A DNA stretch of 42,036 nt, from assembly GCA_029558435.1 (NCBI GenBank), contig JAKQEZ010000246.1, forward strand, positions 1-42,036, in the 5' to 3' direction. How positions within the stretch are numbered: the stretch's first letter is position 1; each line of letters starts with the position of its first letter. Under the pieces are notes generated by a model. It worked only from the letters and a program-made list of their open reading frames with translations. It did no database searches and had not been told where the DNA came from. This DNA is from Bacteroidota bacterium (GTDB lineage Bacteria > Bacteroidota > Bacteroidia > Flavobacteriales > Crocinitomicaceae). Positions 10,177 through 18,330 of the stretch are shown piece after piece. Both the position numbers and the translations under genes were made by a program.

Positions 10177-11088
10177 ATGAAGATTAAAAAACTATTCATT
10201 GGCGTTCTATTGGTTGGAGCTTCTAACTTTTATGGATTTTCTCAAAACAATGTAGGAATCGGGACAACAACACCAAGCCCTGATGCAGCATTAGACATAC
10301 AATCTACTACACAAGGAGTTTTGGTTCCTCGACTTACAACTGCACAACGCACTGCAATTGCTTCTCCTTCAAATGGTTTAATGGTTTATGATACAGATGT
10401 AAATTGTTTTTTCTTTTTTGATGGAGCTGTAGCTGCTTGGCAAAATCTTTGTAATGCGGGTCCACAAGGTCCAGCAGGTCCACAAGGCCCCGCGGGTCCA
10501 GCAGGTAGTGTCGGTGCAACAGGCCCACAAGGTCCACAAGGTCCAGCCGGCCCAGCGGGTAGTGTCGGCGCAACAGGACCACAAGGCCCTCAAGGTCCGG
10601 CAGGTCCAGCCGGTAGTGCTGGTGCGACAGGTCCACAAGGTCCACAAGGAATTGATGGTGTTGTTCAAAAATACCATGTTCAAGGTACTTCTGGGCGTTT
10701 AGCTGTTACCTCTACTACCCACGTACTTCAACCGGGTATGACACAAACATTTACTCTTTCTGCATCTAAAACAGTGGTAATTTGGGCAACAATTGGTGGT
10801 CGCACAACCTCCTCTACAACAGGGGCTTATGCAACAGTTGATATGGTGCTTTATGTAAATGGTGCGTTTTTACCAACTGGTGGATGGAACCGTTTTAATA
10901 TTGTGAATCCAACATCTATTAACTCGTTTAATACTTGTGCATTAAACACAATGATTACATTGCCAGCAGGTACTCACACAATTGAGTTAAGAACAGCTAG
11001 AACAAACGGAACATCAAGTGTTGATATTGGTGGTGATGCCTCATTAGATACCAATCCGGGTGAAATGACGATTATGGTTTTAAATTAA
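10177..11088 (+). CDS. Secreted collagen-like protein with C-terminal globular domain
   Basis: A 303-residue exported protein. Residues 1-22 are a signal peptide (ending GFSQ). Residues 24-90 are the [20 protein letters not shown] type module, common in Bacteroidota surface proteins that resemble tail-fibre tips. Residues 95-160 are 22 uninterrupted Gly-X-Y triplets, rich in GPA, GPQ and GAT, expected to form a collagen-like triple helix without hydroxyproline. Residues 161-303 form a beta-rich globular domain that could be a C1q/TNF-like trimeric jelly roll (inference from context). The likely form is a trimeric stalk-and-head protein. There is no type IX sorting tail, so how it leaves the periplasm is unclear. 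It sits between the CHU_C protein and a tiny secreted protein. Confidence 0.88.
   Translation: MKIKKLFIGVLLVGASNFYGFSQNNVGIGTTTPSPDAALDIQSTTQGVLVPRLTTAQRTAIASPSNGLMVYDTDVNCFFFFDGAVAAWQNLCNAGPQGPAGPQGPAGPAGSVGATGPQGPQGPAGPAGSVGATGPQGPQGPAGPAGSAGATGPQGPQGIDGVVQKYHVQGTSGRLAVTSTTHVLQPGMTQTFTLSASKTVVIWATIGGRTTSSTTGAYATVDMVLYVNGAFLPTGGWNRFNIVNPTSINSFNTCALNTMITLPAGTHTIELRTARTNGTSSVDIGGDASLDTNPGEMTIMVLN
10486..10647 (+). repeat. Three tandem 54-bp repeats coding for collagen triplets
   Basis: Three copies (10486-10539, 10540-10593, 10594-10647) encode the 18-residue unit [18 protein letters not shown], with Val changed to Ala in the third. The copies differ mainly at third codon positions (gcg/gca/gcc, ggt/ggc), so this is not a very recent perfect expansion. 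The stretch is clearly richer in GC than the flanking DNA because of the Gly and Pro codons. Confidence 0.9.
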
Positions 11089-11094
11089 TTGCTT

Positions 11095-11349
11095 ATGAAA
11101 GGATTATCAATTTTTAGTTTTTGTTTTGTTTTTTCATCATTGGCATTTGGACAAACACAATCAGCAGCCAGAATTAGCAATTCAACAGTAGAACATAAAA
11201 CTCCTCAAACGGAAGTGGTAAGCAATGAGCAACAATTAATGTCTGCTAAAAAACAGGCAATACCACCCAAAGAGGTTGTCAATACCAATACAACCAACGA
11301 AGTGAATTCTAATAATCAAATTGGAACGGCACGTATTGAAAATAAATAA
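11095..11349 (+). CDS. Small secreted protein of unknown function
   Basis: An 84-residue protein starting at the ATG at 11095 (MKGLSIFSFCFVF); a TTG two codons earlier is a less likely start. Residues 1-20 are a signal peptide (ending AFGQ). The mature part (about 64 residues) is polar, rich in Asn, Thr, Gln and Lys, with no cysteine and no recognisable domain, and is probably unstructured. It starts 6 bases after the collagen-like gene, suggesting co-expression and possibly a partner role. I do not recognise the family. Confidence 0.7.
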   Translation: MKGLSIFSFCFVFSSLAFGQTQSAARISNSTVEHKTPQTEVVSNEQQLMSAKKQAIPPKEVVNTNTTNEVNSNNQIGTARIENK

Positions 11350-11359
11350 ATGAATTTTT

Positions 11360-11388
11360 AAGTCCTGTTTACTTTGTAGGCAGGACTT
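11360..11388. terminator. Possible bidirectional terminator between the secreted operon and topB
   Basis: An 8-bp perfect stem AAGTCCTG / CAGGACTT (11360-11367 with 11381-11388) and a 13-base loop lie between two convergent genes. The right arm overlaps the topB stop codon (11387-11389). Flanking T-runs are poor on both strands, so termination here is only likely from position. Confidence 0.45.
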
Positions 11389-13489
11389 ATTCCAACCCCA
11401 CATTCCAAGTGTTGTCCAACACCAATTTGCCTGCTTTTTGCTCGTTGGAACCTGGAATAATAAACCCTTTAATTTGACCTGTTTTTCCTTTGGTTATAAG
11501 TTGAACCAACTGCGCTTCTGTTAGCTTTTTACCCAATAATTCAAACGGAATTTTAAAGCCACATTGTGCAAAATTGGCACATCCAACTGCTGTTTTACCC
11601 TTCCTAATTTTAGCAGCCTTGCATTTTGGACAATCCAGCTCTTCTAAGTTGATTTTTTCAGCTGGTTTGCGCTCTTTTTTTTCAGGTTTGTCTTCTGTGG
11701 TTGCTGTTGGAATCACAAAATTATGTGCATAGGTGTTGAAAATCACTTCATCGGTTAATTCACGCACCATTTGATACAATTCTTGTTTAAAAACATCAAG
11801 TTGGTATTCGCCTTTTTCAATCAAGCGCAATTTTTTCTCCCATAAACCGGTCAACTCGGCACTTTTTAATAATTCATTTTGAATAGTGTCAATCAACGCA
11901 ATACCTGTGGGAGTTGCAACAATGTTTTTACGTTTTTTTTCGATGTATTTTCTTCTAAAAAGTGTTTCAATAATGTTGGCACGTGTGGAGGGGCGACCAA
12001 TTCCGTTGTCTTTCATCAATTCACGCATTTCCTCATCTTCCACTTGCTTGCCTGCTGTTTCCATAGCACGCAATAACGTTGCTTCGGTGTAATGCTTGGG
12101 TGGAGTGGTTTTTCCTTGGTGTACAAATGGTTCGTGTGGCCCTTTTTCTCCTTCAACAAATGCCGGCATGATTTTATCTTCGTCCTGTTCTTTTTTCGAT
12201 GACATATCGGCATAAACCTCGCGCCAACCTTGCTCTATGATTTGTTTTCCAGTTGCTTTGAATGCTAATTGATCCACTTTTCCCATTACAACCGTGTTGG
12301 AAACCTTACATTCTGGATAAAAAACTGCAATAAATCGACGTGCAACTAAATCATACACACGCTGCTCGTCGGGTGTTATGCCACTTGGGTTAACACCTGT
12401 TGGAATAATTGCATGGTGATCGGTAACTTTTTTATCGTCGAAAACGGTTTTAAGTTTTGGAATCGGTTCGGCAAGCAAACGTTCCGTAAAACGCGAATAA
12501 TAGGTCATTTGTCGCAAGATACCCGCCACTTTTGGGTGTAAATCTTCAGATAGATAAGTGGTGTCAACACGTGGATAGGTAACTATCTTTTTTTCATACA
12601 AATTTTGAATGTGACGCAGCGTTTCATCAGCAGAATAACCATATTTTTTATTGGCTTCAACTTGCAACGACGTTAAATCATACAAACGAGGATTCCCTTC
12701 CTTCCCCTCTTTTTGTTCAAATGAAGTAATTTCAAAATCTTTATCCTTGATGTATTCCAACCCTTTTTCAGCCTTTTCAGCCGATTTCATTCGGTCAATT
12801 TGGCATAAAAACTCGGTTTCACGGTAAATGGTTTTTAGTTCCCAATAGTCTTCACCTTTAAAAGCATCAATTTCTTTTTGTCGCTGAACAATTAATGCCA
12901 ATGTAGGTGTTTGAACGCGACCAATGGAAAGAGTAGATTGACGTTTGCCAAACTTTACGGTAAACAAACGTGTTGCATTGATGCCTAACATCCAATCGCC
13001 TATTGCTCTGGCACTTCCTGCTGCATAAAGGTTGTCGTATTGTTGAGAATCTTTGAGTTTTTCGAATCCTTCACGAATGGCTTCTTCTGTTAACGAAGAA
13101 ATCCATAAACGTTTAATTGGAACCTTGCATTTTGCTTTGAGCAATACCCAACGTTGAATTAATTCTCCCTCTTGCCCGGCATCCCCACAGTTGATAACCT
13201 CTTGGCAGTTGGCAACTAAGTTTTCAATAGTAGAAAATTGCTTTTGAACCCCTGAGTCGTTGATGACTTTAATGCCAAAATTTGCTGGAATGATAGGTAA
13301 ATCTTCCAAACGCCAATATTTCCACGCCTCATTGTAATCGTGTGGCTCTTTGAGCGTGCATAAATGACCAAAGGTCCAGGTAACTTGATAACCATTCCCT
13401 TCGTAATAGCCGTCTCTTCTTGTCTTAGCGCCAATTATTTCAGCGATGTCTTTAGCAACAGAAGGTTTTTCAGCAATACAAAGTTTCAT
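11387..13489 (-). CDS. topB: DNA topoisomerase III (type IA)
   Basis: A 700-residue type IA topoisomerase, which passes DNA strands through a transient single-strand break and helps separate linked DNA. The Toprim domain is N-terminal: catalytic Glu7 in CIAEKPS and the acidic motif GDAGQEGELI at 102-111. The catalytic tyrosine is Tyr305 in IVTYPRVDTTYL. The C-terminus carries a CPKC...C...C zinc-binding module (about 613-640) followed by a repeat-like GKKLTEAQLVQLITKGKTG tail. The acidic motif has Gly and Gln where many TopB proteins have Asp and Arg. It follows the biotin-carrier gene on the same strand with 22 bases between and may be co-transcribed with it, although the functions are unrelated. 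Confidence 0.95.
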   Translation of the reverse strand: MKLCIAEKPSVAKDIAEIIGAKTRRDGYYEGNGYQVTWTFGHLCTLKEPHDYNEAWKYWRLEDLPIIPANFGIKVINDSGVQKQFSTIENLVANCQEVINCGDAGQEGELIQRWVLLKAKCKVPIKRLWISSLTEEAIREGFEKLKDSQQYDNLYAAGSARAIGDWMLGINATRLFTVKFGKRQSTLSIGRVQTPTLALIVQRQKEIDAFKGEDYWELKTIYRETEFLCQIDRMKSAEKAEKGLEYIKDKDFEITSFEQKEGKEGNPRLYDLTSLQVEANKKYGYSADETLRHIQNLYEKKIVTYPRVDTTYLSEDLHPKVAGILRQMTYYSRFTERLLAEPIPKLKTVFDDKKVTDHHAIIPTGVNPSGITPDEQRVYDLVARRFIAVFYPECKVSNTVVMGKVDQLAFKATGKQIIEQGWREVYADMSSKKEQDEDKIMPAFVEGEKGPHEPFVHQGKTTPPKHYTEATLLRAMETAGKQVEDEEMRELMKDNGIGRPSTRANIIETLFRRKYIEKKRKNIVATPTGIALIDTIQNELLKSAELTGLWEKKLRLIEKGEYQLDVFKQELYQMVRELTDEVIFNTYAHNFVIPTATTEDKPEKKERKPAEKINLEELDCPKCKAAKIRKGKTAVGCANFAQCGFKIPFELLGKKLTEAQLVQLITKGKTGQIKGFIIPGSNEQKAGKLVLDNTWNVGLE

Positions 13490-13511
13490 AGTTAATTAGG
13501 AGATTTAGTAA

Positions 13512-13979
13512 TTATTCAAACTCAATAATTACTTGACCTTTTTCTACAACTTGTTCTGGTTTTGCAAAAATTGCTTTAACAACACCCGTTCCTTCAGCTT
13601 TCAAAACGTTTTCTATTTTCATGGCTTCTAACGATAAAATTTCATCGCCAACGTTAACCTCTTGACCAACGGCAACGGCAATGCTAACAATACGTCCAGG
13701 CATTGGAGCTTGCAATTCTTTTAATTTTTTGATTTTCGGAACATCCATTCCTAACGATGAAATCAATTCGTCTAATGGTCCTTTTTTGCTGACAGTAAAC
13801 TCACGATGGTTGATTTTTAAACGCAACAAGTTGTTTTCGGTATTTTCTTCCAACACTTCTCCAAAAAACGAATTTCCATTGTAAGTGATTGTAAAAAACG
13901 TATCGTTATCCCACTTAACAACTGCGCCTTCGCTTGCAATTGTTTCTTGACCATCAAAGTTCCATTTAACGTGATTCAT
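13512..13979 (-). CDS. Biotin carboxyl carrier subunit of an acyl-CoA carboxylase
   Basis: A 155-residue protein whose C-terminal half (88-155) is a biotinyl/lipoyl domain: LQAPMPGRIVSI, then SLEAMKIENVL with the biotin-accepting Lys121, then VEKGQVIIEF. Biotin on this swinging domain carries CO2 between the carboxylase and transferase subunits of an acyl-CoA carboxylase. Bacteroidota often encode this carrier as a free small protein for propionyl-CoA or related carboxylases; which substrate applies here cannot be told. The other subunits are not in the window. It has its own TATCTTTG promoter box, with topB downstream. Confidence 0.9.
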   Translation of the reverse strand: MNHVKWNFDGQETIASEGAVVKWDNDTFFTITYNGNSFFGEVLEENTENNLLRLKINHREFTVSKKGPLDELISSLGMDVPKIKKLKELQAPMPGRIVSIAVAVGQEVNVGDEILSLEAMKIENVLKAEGTGVVKAIFAKPEQVVEKGQVIIEFE

Positions 13980-13998
13980 CTGTTTTTCTAATTTTTCC

Positions 13999-14006
13999 CA
14001 AAGATA
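13999..14006 (-). promoter_or_regulatory. -7 promoter box for the biotin carrier gene
   Basis: On the minus strand TATCTTTG, an exact TAnnTTTG box, ends 19 bases before the ATG at 13977-13979. No TTG is seen 18-20 bases upstream of it. Confidence 0.55.
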
Positions 14007-14150
14007 TTATTTTTTTAAGTTTTTGAGAGCGTTTTTCTACGGTGGTTGATAAATATTCACCAGTACAACCTTTTTTGATAGATTTCAAAGGATGGCGTTA
14101 AAATTCGATAATCTTTATACTTTTATGCAATCAAAAGCGTTTCATACAAC

Positions 14151-15293
14151 ATGAAAAAACCAAAAGTCATCGTTTCTGTCACCAATGATTTATACACCGA
14201 CCAACGGGTGGATAAGGTGTGTCGATTTTTGGTAGATCAAAATTACGATGTGCTTTTAGTGGGTAGAATTCGCAAAAATAGCTTGAAATTAACGGAAAAA
14301 CCTTATAAAACACACCGCATGCGGTTGTTGTTTGACAAAGGTGCTTTGTTTTATGCGGCGTTTAATTTGCGGTTGTTTTTCTTTTTATTGGTCAGAAAAA
14401 CAGATGTTTTAGTTTCCAACGATTTGGACACACTATTAGCTAATTATTCGGCAAAATTATTCAAACCCAAAACGCGGTTAGTGTATGATTCGCATGAATA
14501 TTTTACAGAAGTCCCCGAATTACAAGGTCGATTTGCCAAAAAAGTATGGGAAAAAATAGAGGCGTTTATTTTCCCGAAGTTAACTACGATTTATACTGTT
14601 AACACTTCCATTGCTGATTTGTATCAGAAAAAATATGGTAAAAAATTGTATGTTGTTCGCAATGTATCGCCCCTTTGGCAAGCAACTAATTTGTTGAGCA
14701 AAAAGGAATTGAACTTACCAGAAGACAAGCCGTTAATCATCTTGCAAGGAGCTGGAATTAATATTGATAGAGGAGGAGAGGAAGCAGTTGCTGCCATGCA
14801 ATACATTGAAAAAGCGTATTTGATTATTGTTGGAGACGGCGATGTAGTGCCTCAATTAAAAGAATATGTTCAAAAATACCAGTTGAGCCACAAGGTTTTC
14901 TTTTATGGAAAACAACCCTATTTGCGCATGATGAATTATACCTTTCACGCAAGTATTGGCTTAACATTGGATAAAGACACCAATATCAATTACCGTTATT
15001 CGTTGCCCAATAAATTGTTTGATTACATTCACACCCATACAGCTGTAGTGTGCACGCCTTTAGTAGAAATAAAACGTATTGTTGAACACTATCAAGTGGG
15101 TGAAGTGTTAGAGCAATTAACACCACAAATCCTTGCTCAAAAAATCAATTCATTATTGGAAAACCCCGTGCTATTAAAACATTTCCAAGATAATTGTTTG
15201 GCAGCCAAAGAACAACTCAATTGGCAAAACGAAACAGCTGTTTTAAAGCAAATTTATGTTGAAGAAATTGACAGCAAAAGGAATAAAAACTAA
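14151..15293 (+). CDS. Glycosyltransferase, GT4 family (GT-B fold)
   Basis: A 380-residue cytoplasmic or membrane-associated sugar transferase. The N-terminal half begins KPKVIVSVTNDLYTDQRVDKV, typical of this Bacteroidota subgroup. The C-terminal half carries the nucleotide-sugar domain with IILQGAGINIDRGGEEAV, YLIIVGDGDVVPQLK and SIGLTLDKDTNINYRYSLPN, where GT4 enzymes hold the donor-binding region. Donor and acceptor are unknown; polysaccharide or glycan assembly is likely. A GT2 enzyme starts 14 bases downstream on the same strand, so both probably modify the same glycan. The 171-base gap upstream is divergent with the biotin-carrier gene and holds a hairpin with a T-run, described in the findings. 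Confidence 0.88.
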   Translation: MKKPKVIVSVTNDLYTDQRVDKVCRFLVDQNYDVLLVGRIRKNSLKLTEKPYKTHRMRLLFDKGALFYAAFNLRLFFFLLVRKTDVLVSNDLDTLLANYSAKLFKPKTRLVYDSHEYFTEVPELQGRFAKKVWEKIEAFIFPKLTTIYTVNTSIADLYQKKYGKKLYVVRNVSPLWQATNLLSKKELNLPEDKPLIILQGAGINIDRGGEEAVAAMQYIEKAYLIIVGDGDVVPQLKEYVQKYQLSHKVFFYGKQPYLRMMNYTFHASIGLTLDKDTNINYRYSLPNKLFDYIHTHTAVVCTPLVEIKRIVEHYQVGEVLEQLTPQILAQKINSLLENPVLLKHFQDNCLAAKEQLNWQNETAVLKQIYVEEIDSKRNKN

Positions 15294-15307
15294 AACATTG
15301 AGCTATT

Positions 15308-16219
15308 GTGATTGAAAAAAACAAAATTGGTTTATCAATATTGATCCCAGTATATAATTATCCCATAAACGTATTATGGAATAGTTTATTTGCTGTTTTT
15401 CAGTCTTTTAATAATCCGTATGAAATACTATTTTTAGATGATTGTTCAACTGATGTTGCAATTTATAAAGCGAATAAAGCTTTAGTTAAAAATGAAAGTA
15501 ACGTTGTTTTTGAACAAGCAGATTATAATGTTGGACGAGCAACAATTCGTAATAGATTGGCAGAAAAAGCTCAATACAGTTATTTGCTTTTTATTGATGT
15601 AGACTCAAAAATAAACAACTCTAATTTTTTAACCTCATATTGGAGTAATAGAAATACAGCTAAAGTAATTGTTGGAGGCACACACTATACGACATGTCCA
15701 AACCCTTCAGTAAGTCTACGTTTTTATTATGGAAAAGCCAGAGAGGAGGTGTTGGCATCAAAACGAAATATAAAACCGTATGATTCGTTGGCGTTAAATA
15801 ATGTTTTCATTGAGCGACAAACATTTTTAGAACATAAGCTTGATGAAAGTATAAAAAACTATGGTCATGAAGATACAAAATTTGGCCTTGAATTAAAAGA
15901 AAAAAACATCTCTATATTGCATATAGATAATTCTGTAGAGCACATTGGTTTAGAAGAAAACAAAGTGTTTTTAGGTAAAACAATTAAAGGAGTTGAAAAT
16001 TTTGCACTATTAGTTCAACAAGGATACGCTCATGATAGTAAACTATATAAAACCTACTTTCTGCTCAAAAGGCTTTATTTACTTAAGCTATTCAATTTTT
16101 TATATTCTTTTACATCAAAAATAATATCTAATAATTTAATTTCTTCAAGACCATCAATGGTTTGTTATGATGTTTTTAAGTTATATCATTTTATTAAAAA
16201 GATGCATTTAGAGCAATAA
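15308..16219 (+). CDS. Glycosyltransferase, GT2 family (GT-A fold)
   Basis: A 303-residue glycosyltransferase starting at a GTG (15308), which gives the expected N-terminus IGLSILIPVYNYPI; no ATG fits better. GT-A landmarks are present: LFLDDCSTD, then the DxD-like LLFIDVDSKI (metal and sugar-nucleotide binding), and later KNYGHEDTKFGLEL, the acidic region that often supplies the catalytic base. Base composition is somewhat more AT-rich than the GT4 gene before it, which may mark a more variable locus. The product and acceptor are not known. Next comes a gap of about 240 bases before the lectin gene. Confidence 0.87.
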   Translation: MIEKNKIGLSILIPVYNYPINVLWNSLFAVFQSFNNPYEILFLDDCSTDVAIYKANKALVKNESNVVFEQADYNVGRATIRNRLAEKAQYSYLLFIDVDSKINNSNFLTSYWSNRNTAKVIVGGTHYTTCPNPSVSLRFYYGKAREEVLASKRNIKPYDSLALNNVFIERQTFLEHKLDESIKNYGHEDTKFGLELKEKNISILHIDNSVEHIGLEENKVFLGKTIKGVENFALLVQQGYAHDSKLYKTYFLLKRLYLLKLFNFLYSFTSKIISNNLISSRPSMVCYDVFKLYHFIKKMHLEQ

Positions 16220-16322
16220 TTATATAATTCGATTTTTCGTTTATCGGCATTTAATAATTTAATGTGTAATATCAAAATTGATGTTGTAGAATAAGAACAA
16301 TCAATTAAATTCGGTTTTTTTC

Positions 16323-16422
16323 AAAAAAAATTTTTTTTACTAAACGTGATTAGTAAACCATTTAGGACATTTTTATCTAAAATAGTTTTAAAAATTGCAC
16401 TTAATCGTTATACTAAAACGAT
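16323..16422 (+). promoter_or_regulatory. A8T8 tract and two inverted repeats upstream of the lectin gene
   Basis: This gap holds a perfect A8T8 palindrome (16323-16338), which should bend DNA. It overlaps an inverted repeat TTTACTAA-N6-TTAGTAAA (16336-16357). A second inverted repeat, ATCGTT-N7-AACGAT (16404-16422), sits where the -33 element would be. Both repeats contain TACTAAA (16338-16344 and 16411-16417), 73 bases apart. They could be operators for a regulator; this is inference. Confidence 0.4.
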
Positions 16423-16432
16423 ATAGTTTTTC

Positions 16433-16440
16433 TATATTTG
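16433..16440 (+). promoter_or_regulatory. -7 promoter box for the CUB/lectin gene
   Basis: TATATTTG is an exact TAnnTTTG box. No TTG lies at the proper distance upstream; that place is taken by the inverted repeat at 16404-16422. Transcription would start near 16446, giving a leader of about 16 bases before the ATG at 16462. Confidence 0.55.
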
Positions 16441-16461
16441 TTCAATCTTAAAAAATGTTTT

Positions 16462-18276
16462 ATGAAAACACACTACTTTATCGCTATATGCATACTATGT
16501 TGCTTAGGAGGATTACAAAATGTATTTTCCCAGATTTATGAGATTGATGCTTATAATGGACAAACTATAAATTTAACGACCATTCCTTGCGGAAGTAAGT
16601 TTTACGACAGTGGTGGTTCGGCAGGCAATTATTTGGCCAATGAAAATCATACTGTATCGTTTTATAGCGGAGCTGCTTGTAAGCAAGTGGTTGTAAAATT
16701 TAATTCTATATATTTAGAAAATAATTATGATAAACTATTTGTTTATGATGGACCAACTGATTTAAGTCCATTAATTCAAATACTAACAGGTAACAGTTTT
16801 AGTGGAACAATTGTATCAACCTCTAACTATTTAACATTTAAGTTTACCTCTGATGTGAGTATTCAATACGCAGGCTGGGATGCAGATATTATTTCTTGCC
16901 CCACATTGAGCTATGAATCTGGTTGTGCAGTTGCTGCTCCTTTATTGGCCAACTCAAATGGTGTTTTTTCATTTTCAACACCTCCAGGTGATGGAGCAGT
17001 AATAAATAGCACAACAGGTGTTATCACCAACGGAACACAAGGAGCAACCTATCAAGTACACGATGCGTGTTGGAATTTAAACGCAACGGTTACAATGATT
17101 AACACTCCTCCATGCTACAACATGAATGGAGATGCACAAGTTTTAACTGTTGGAGGAAACACTTGTGTTCAGCTTACACCTGAAGCAAACACTAAGACTG
17201 GTTGTGCATGGAGTGAACAAACAGTGGATTTTAACTCCAATTTTTCATTGTCCTTAGATTACTATTTTGGTGATAATCCTGGAGGAGCAGATGGCACAAC
17301 TTTTACGTTTCAACCTAATCCAATTGCATCGTGTGGACAAAATGGAGACCAACTTGGCGCTGGAGGAATTCCCAATGCATTAATTGTTGAGTTTGATACT
17401 TATGATAATGATGGTGCAGCAAATAGTGATTTGGCTTGTGACCACATAGCTGTGGAAACGGATGGTGATTTGGTGAGAGGTTCTGGTATTCCACCCTACT
17501 GCGGACCAGTTCAAGCAATAACTGGTTGTGGTTCAATAGAAAATGGAGTTACTCACCACGTTGAAATTAAATGGAATGCAGCTACTCAAACTCTTGAAGT
17601 TTATTTTGATGGTGCTTTGCGATTAACGTGTAATGGTGATTTTGTTAACACTGTTTTTGGTGGCAACAACATTCAATATTGGGGAGCAACAGGAGCAACA
17701 GGTGCGTTGAATAACCAGCAATATTTTTGCCCAAATACGGTGGTAATCTTAGGTTCTACATTAGAAAGTTTTGATGTAAAATGCCAAAACAACAATTTGG
17801 TAGCCAATTGGCAAACGAGTAAAGAAAAAAATGTTGACCGATACGAAATTGAATATACCCACGATGGTTATGTATATTACACCTATGCAAGTGTGTTGCC
17901 AACTGGAAATGATGCTTCAACAACACAACGATATTCTTTGCCTATTGTTGGTTTAGATCCGCAAAACACTTATTTTAGAATCAAAACAGTGGATAGAGAC
18001 AATGTGTATAAAGTTTCGGAAACGGTTGTGGCACAAAATTGTCAATTGGAAGAAACACTTTCCATTGCTTATGCTGCATCTCAATTGCAAATTTCCTCTA
18101 AAACGATGCAAGATTTTTCGTTCAATTGCTACGACCTAAATGGGAAATCAATTGTGCAAGGAAATTCAATGGATGGCGTAGTAAACAAAAATGTTTCTTT
18201 GATATCGGGAGTTTATTTTGTTACCATCAACTACACCGATGGAAAACAAGTAAACAAAAAAATTGTAATTAATTAG
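16462..18276 (+). CDS. Secreted CUB plus L-type lectin-like protein with type IX (type A) tail
   Basis: A 604-residue surface or secreted protein, likely a carbohydrate-binding adhesin. The ATG at 16462 opens a signal peptide (MKTHYFIAICILCCLGG... ending VFSQ, residues 1-24); the TTG at 16438 lies inside the promoter box and is rejected. Domains: a CUB-like domain at about 25-145 (CGSKFYDSGGSAGNY, NYDKLFVYDGP, LTFKFTSD); a legume-lectin-like domain at about 223-424 (YYFGDNPGGADGTTFTFQ, NALIVEFDTYDND, HVEIKWNAATQTLEVYFDG); an Fn3-like segment at about 432-525 (RYEIEYTHDG); and a C-terminal type IX sorting domain from about 527 (YDLNGKSIVQ, SGVYFVTINY). Binding residues for calcium or sugar cannot be confirmed by eye. 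It is followed by its own terminator, so it is probably transcribed alone. Confidence 0.9.
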   Translation: MKTHYFIAICILCCLGGLQNVFSQIYEIDAYNGQTINLTTIPCGSKFYDSGGSAGNYLANENHTVSFYSGAACKQVVVKFNSIYLENNYDKLFVYDGPTDLSPLIQILTGNSFSGTIVSTSNYLTFKFTSDVSIQYAGWDADIISCPTLSYESGCAVAAPLLANSNGVFSFSTPPGDGAVINSTTGVITNGTQGATYQVHDACWNLNATVTMINTPPCYNMNGDAQVLTVGGNTCVQLTPEANTKTGCAWSEQTVDFNSNFSLSLDYYFGDNPGGADGTTFTFQPNPIASCGQNGDQLGAGGIPNALIVEFDTYDNDGAANSDLACDHIAVETDGDLVRGSGIPPYCGPVQAITGCGSIENGVTHHVEIKWNAATQTLEVYFDGALRLTCNGDFVNTVFGGNNIQYWGATGATGALNNQQYFCPNTVVILGSTLESFDVKCQNNNLVANWQTSKEKNVDRYEIEYTHDGYVYYTYASVLPTGNDASTTQRYSLPIVGLDPQNTYFRIKTVDRDNVYKVSETVVAQNCQLEETLSIAYAASQLQISSKTMQDFSFNCYDLNGKSIVQGNSMDGVVNKNVSLISGVYFVTINYTDGKQVNKKIVIN

Positions 18277-18330
18277 TATAAATATAGTAGTAATAGGTTA
18301 GGTATTAGTAATTAAGTTAGGTAAACAGAT

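Noticed and set aside
10459..10656. Repeat array that might be taken for a CRISPR or minisatellite
   Set aside because: The units are in frame, have no unique spacers and encode Gly-X-Y triplets; the open frames on the opposite strand are by-products of the Gly/Pro codon bias.
16438..16461. TTG start at 16438 for the lectin gene
   Set aside because: It overlaps the TATATTTG promoter box; the ATG at 16462 opens a proper signal peptide.
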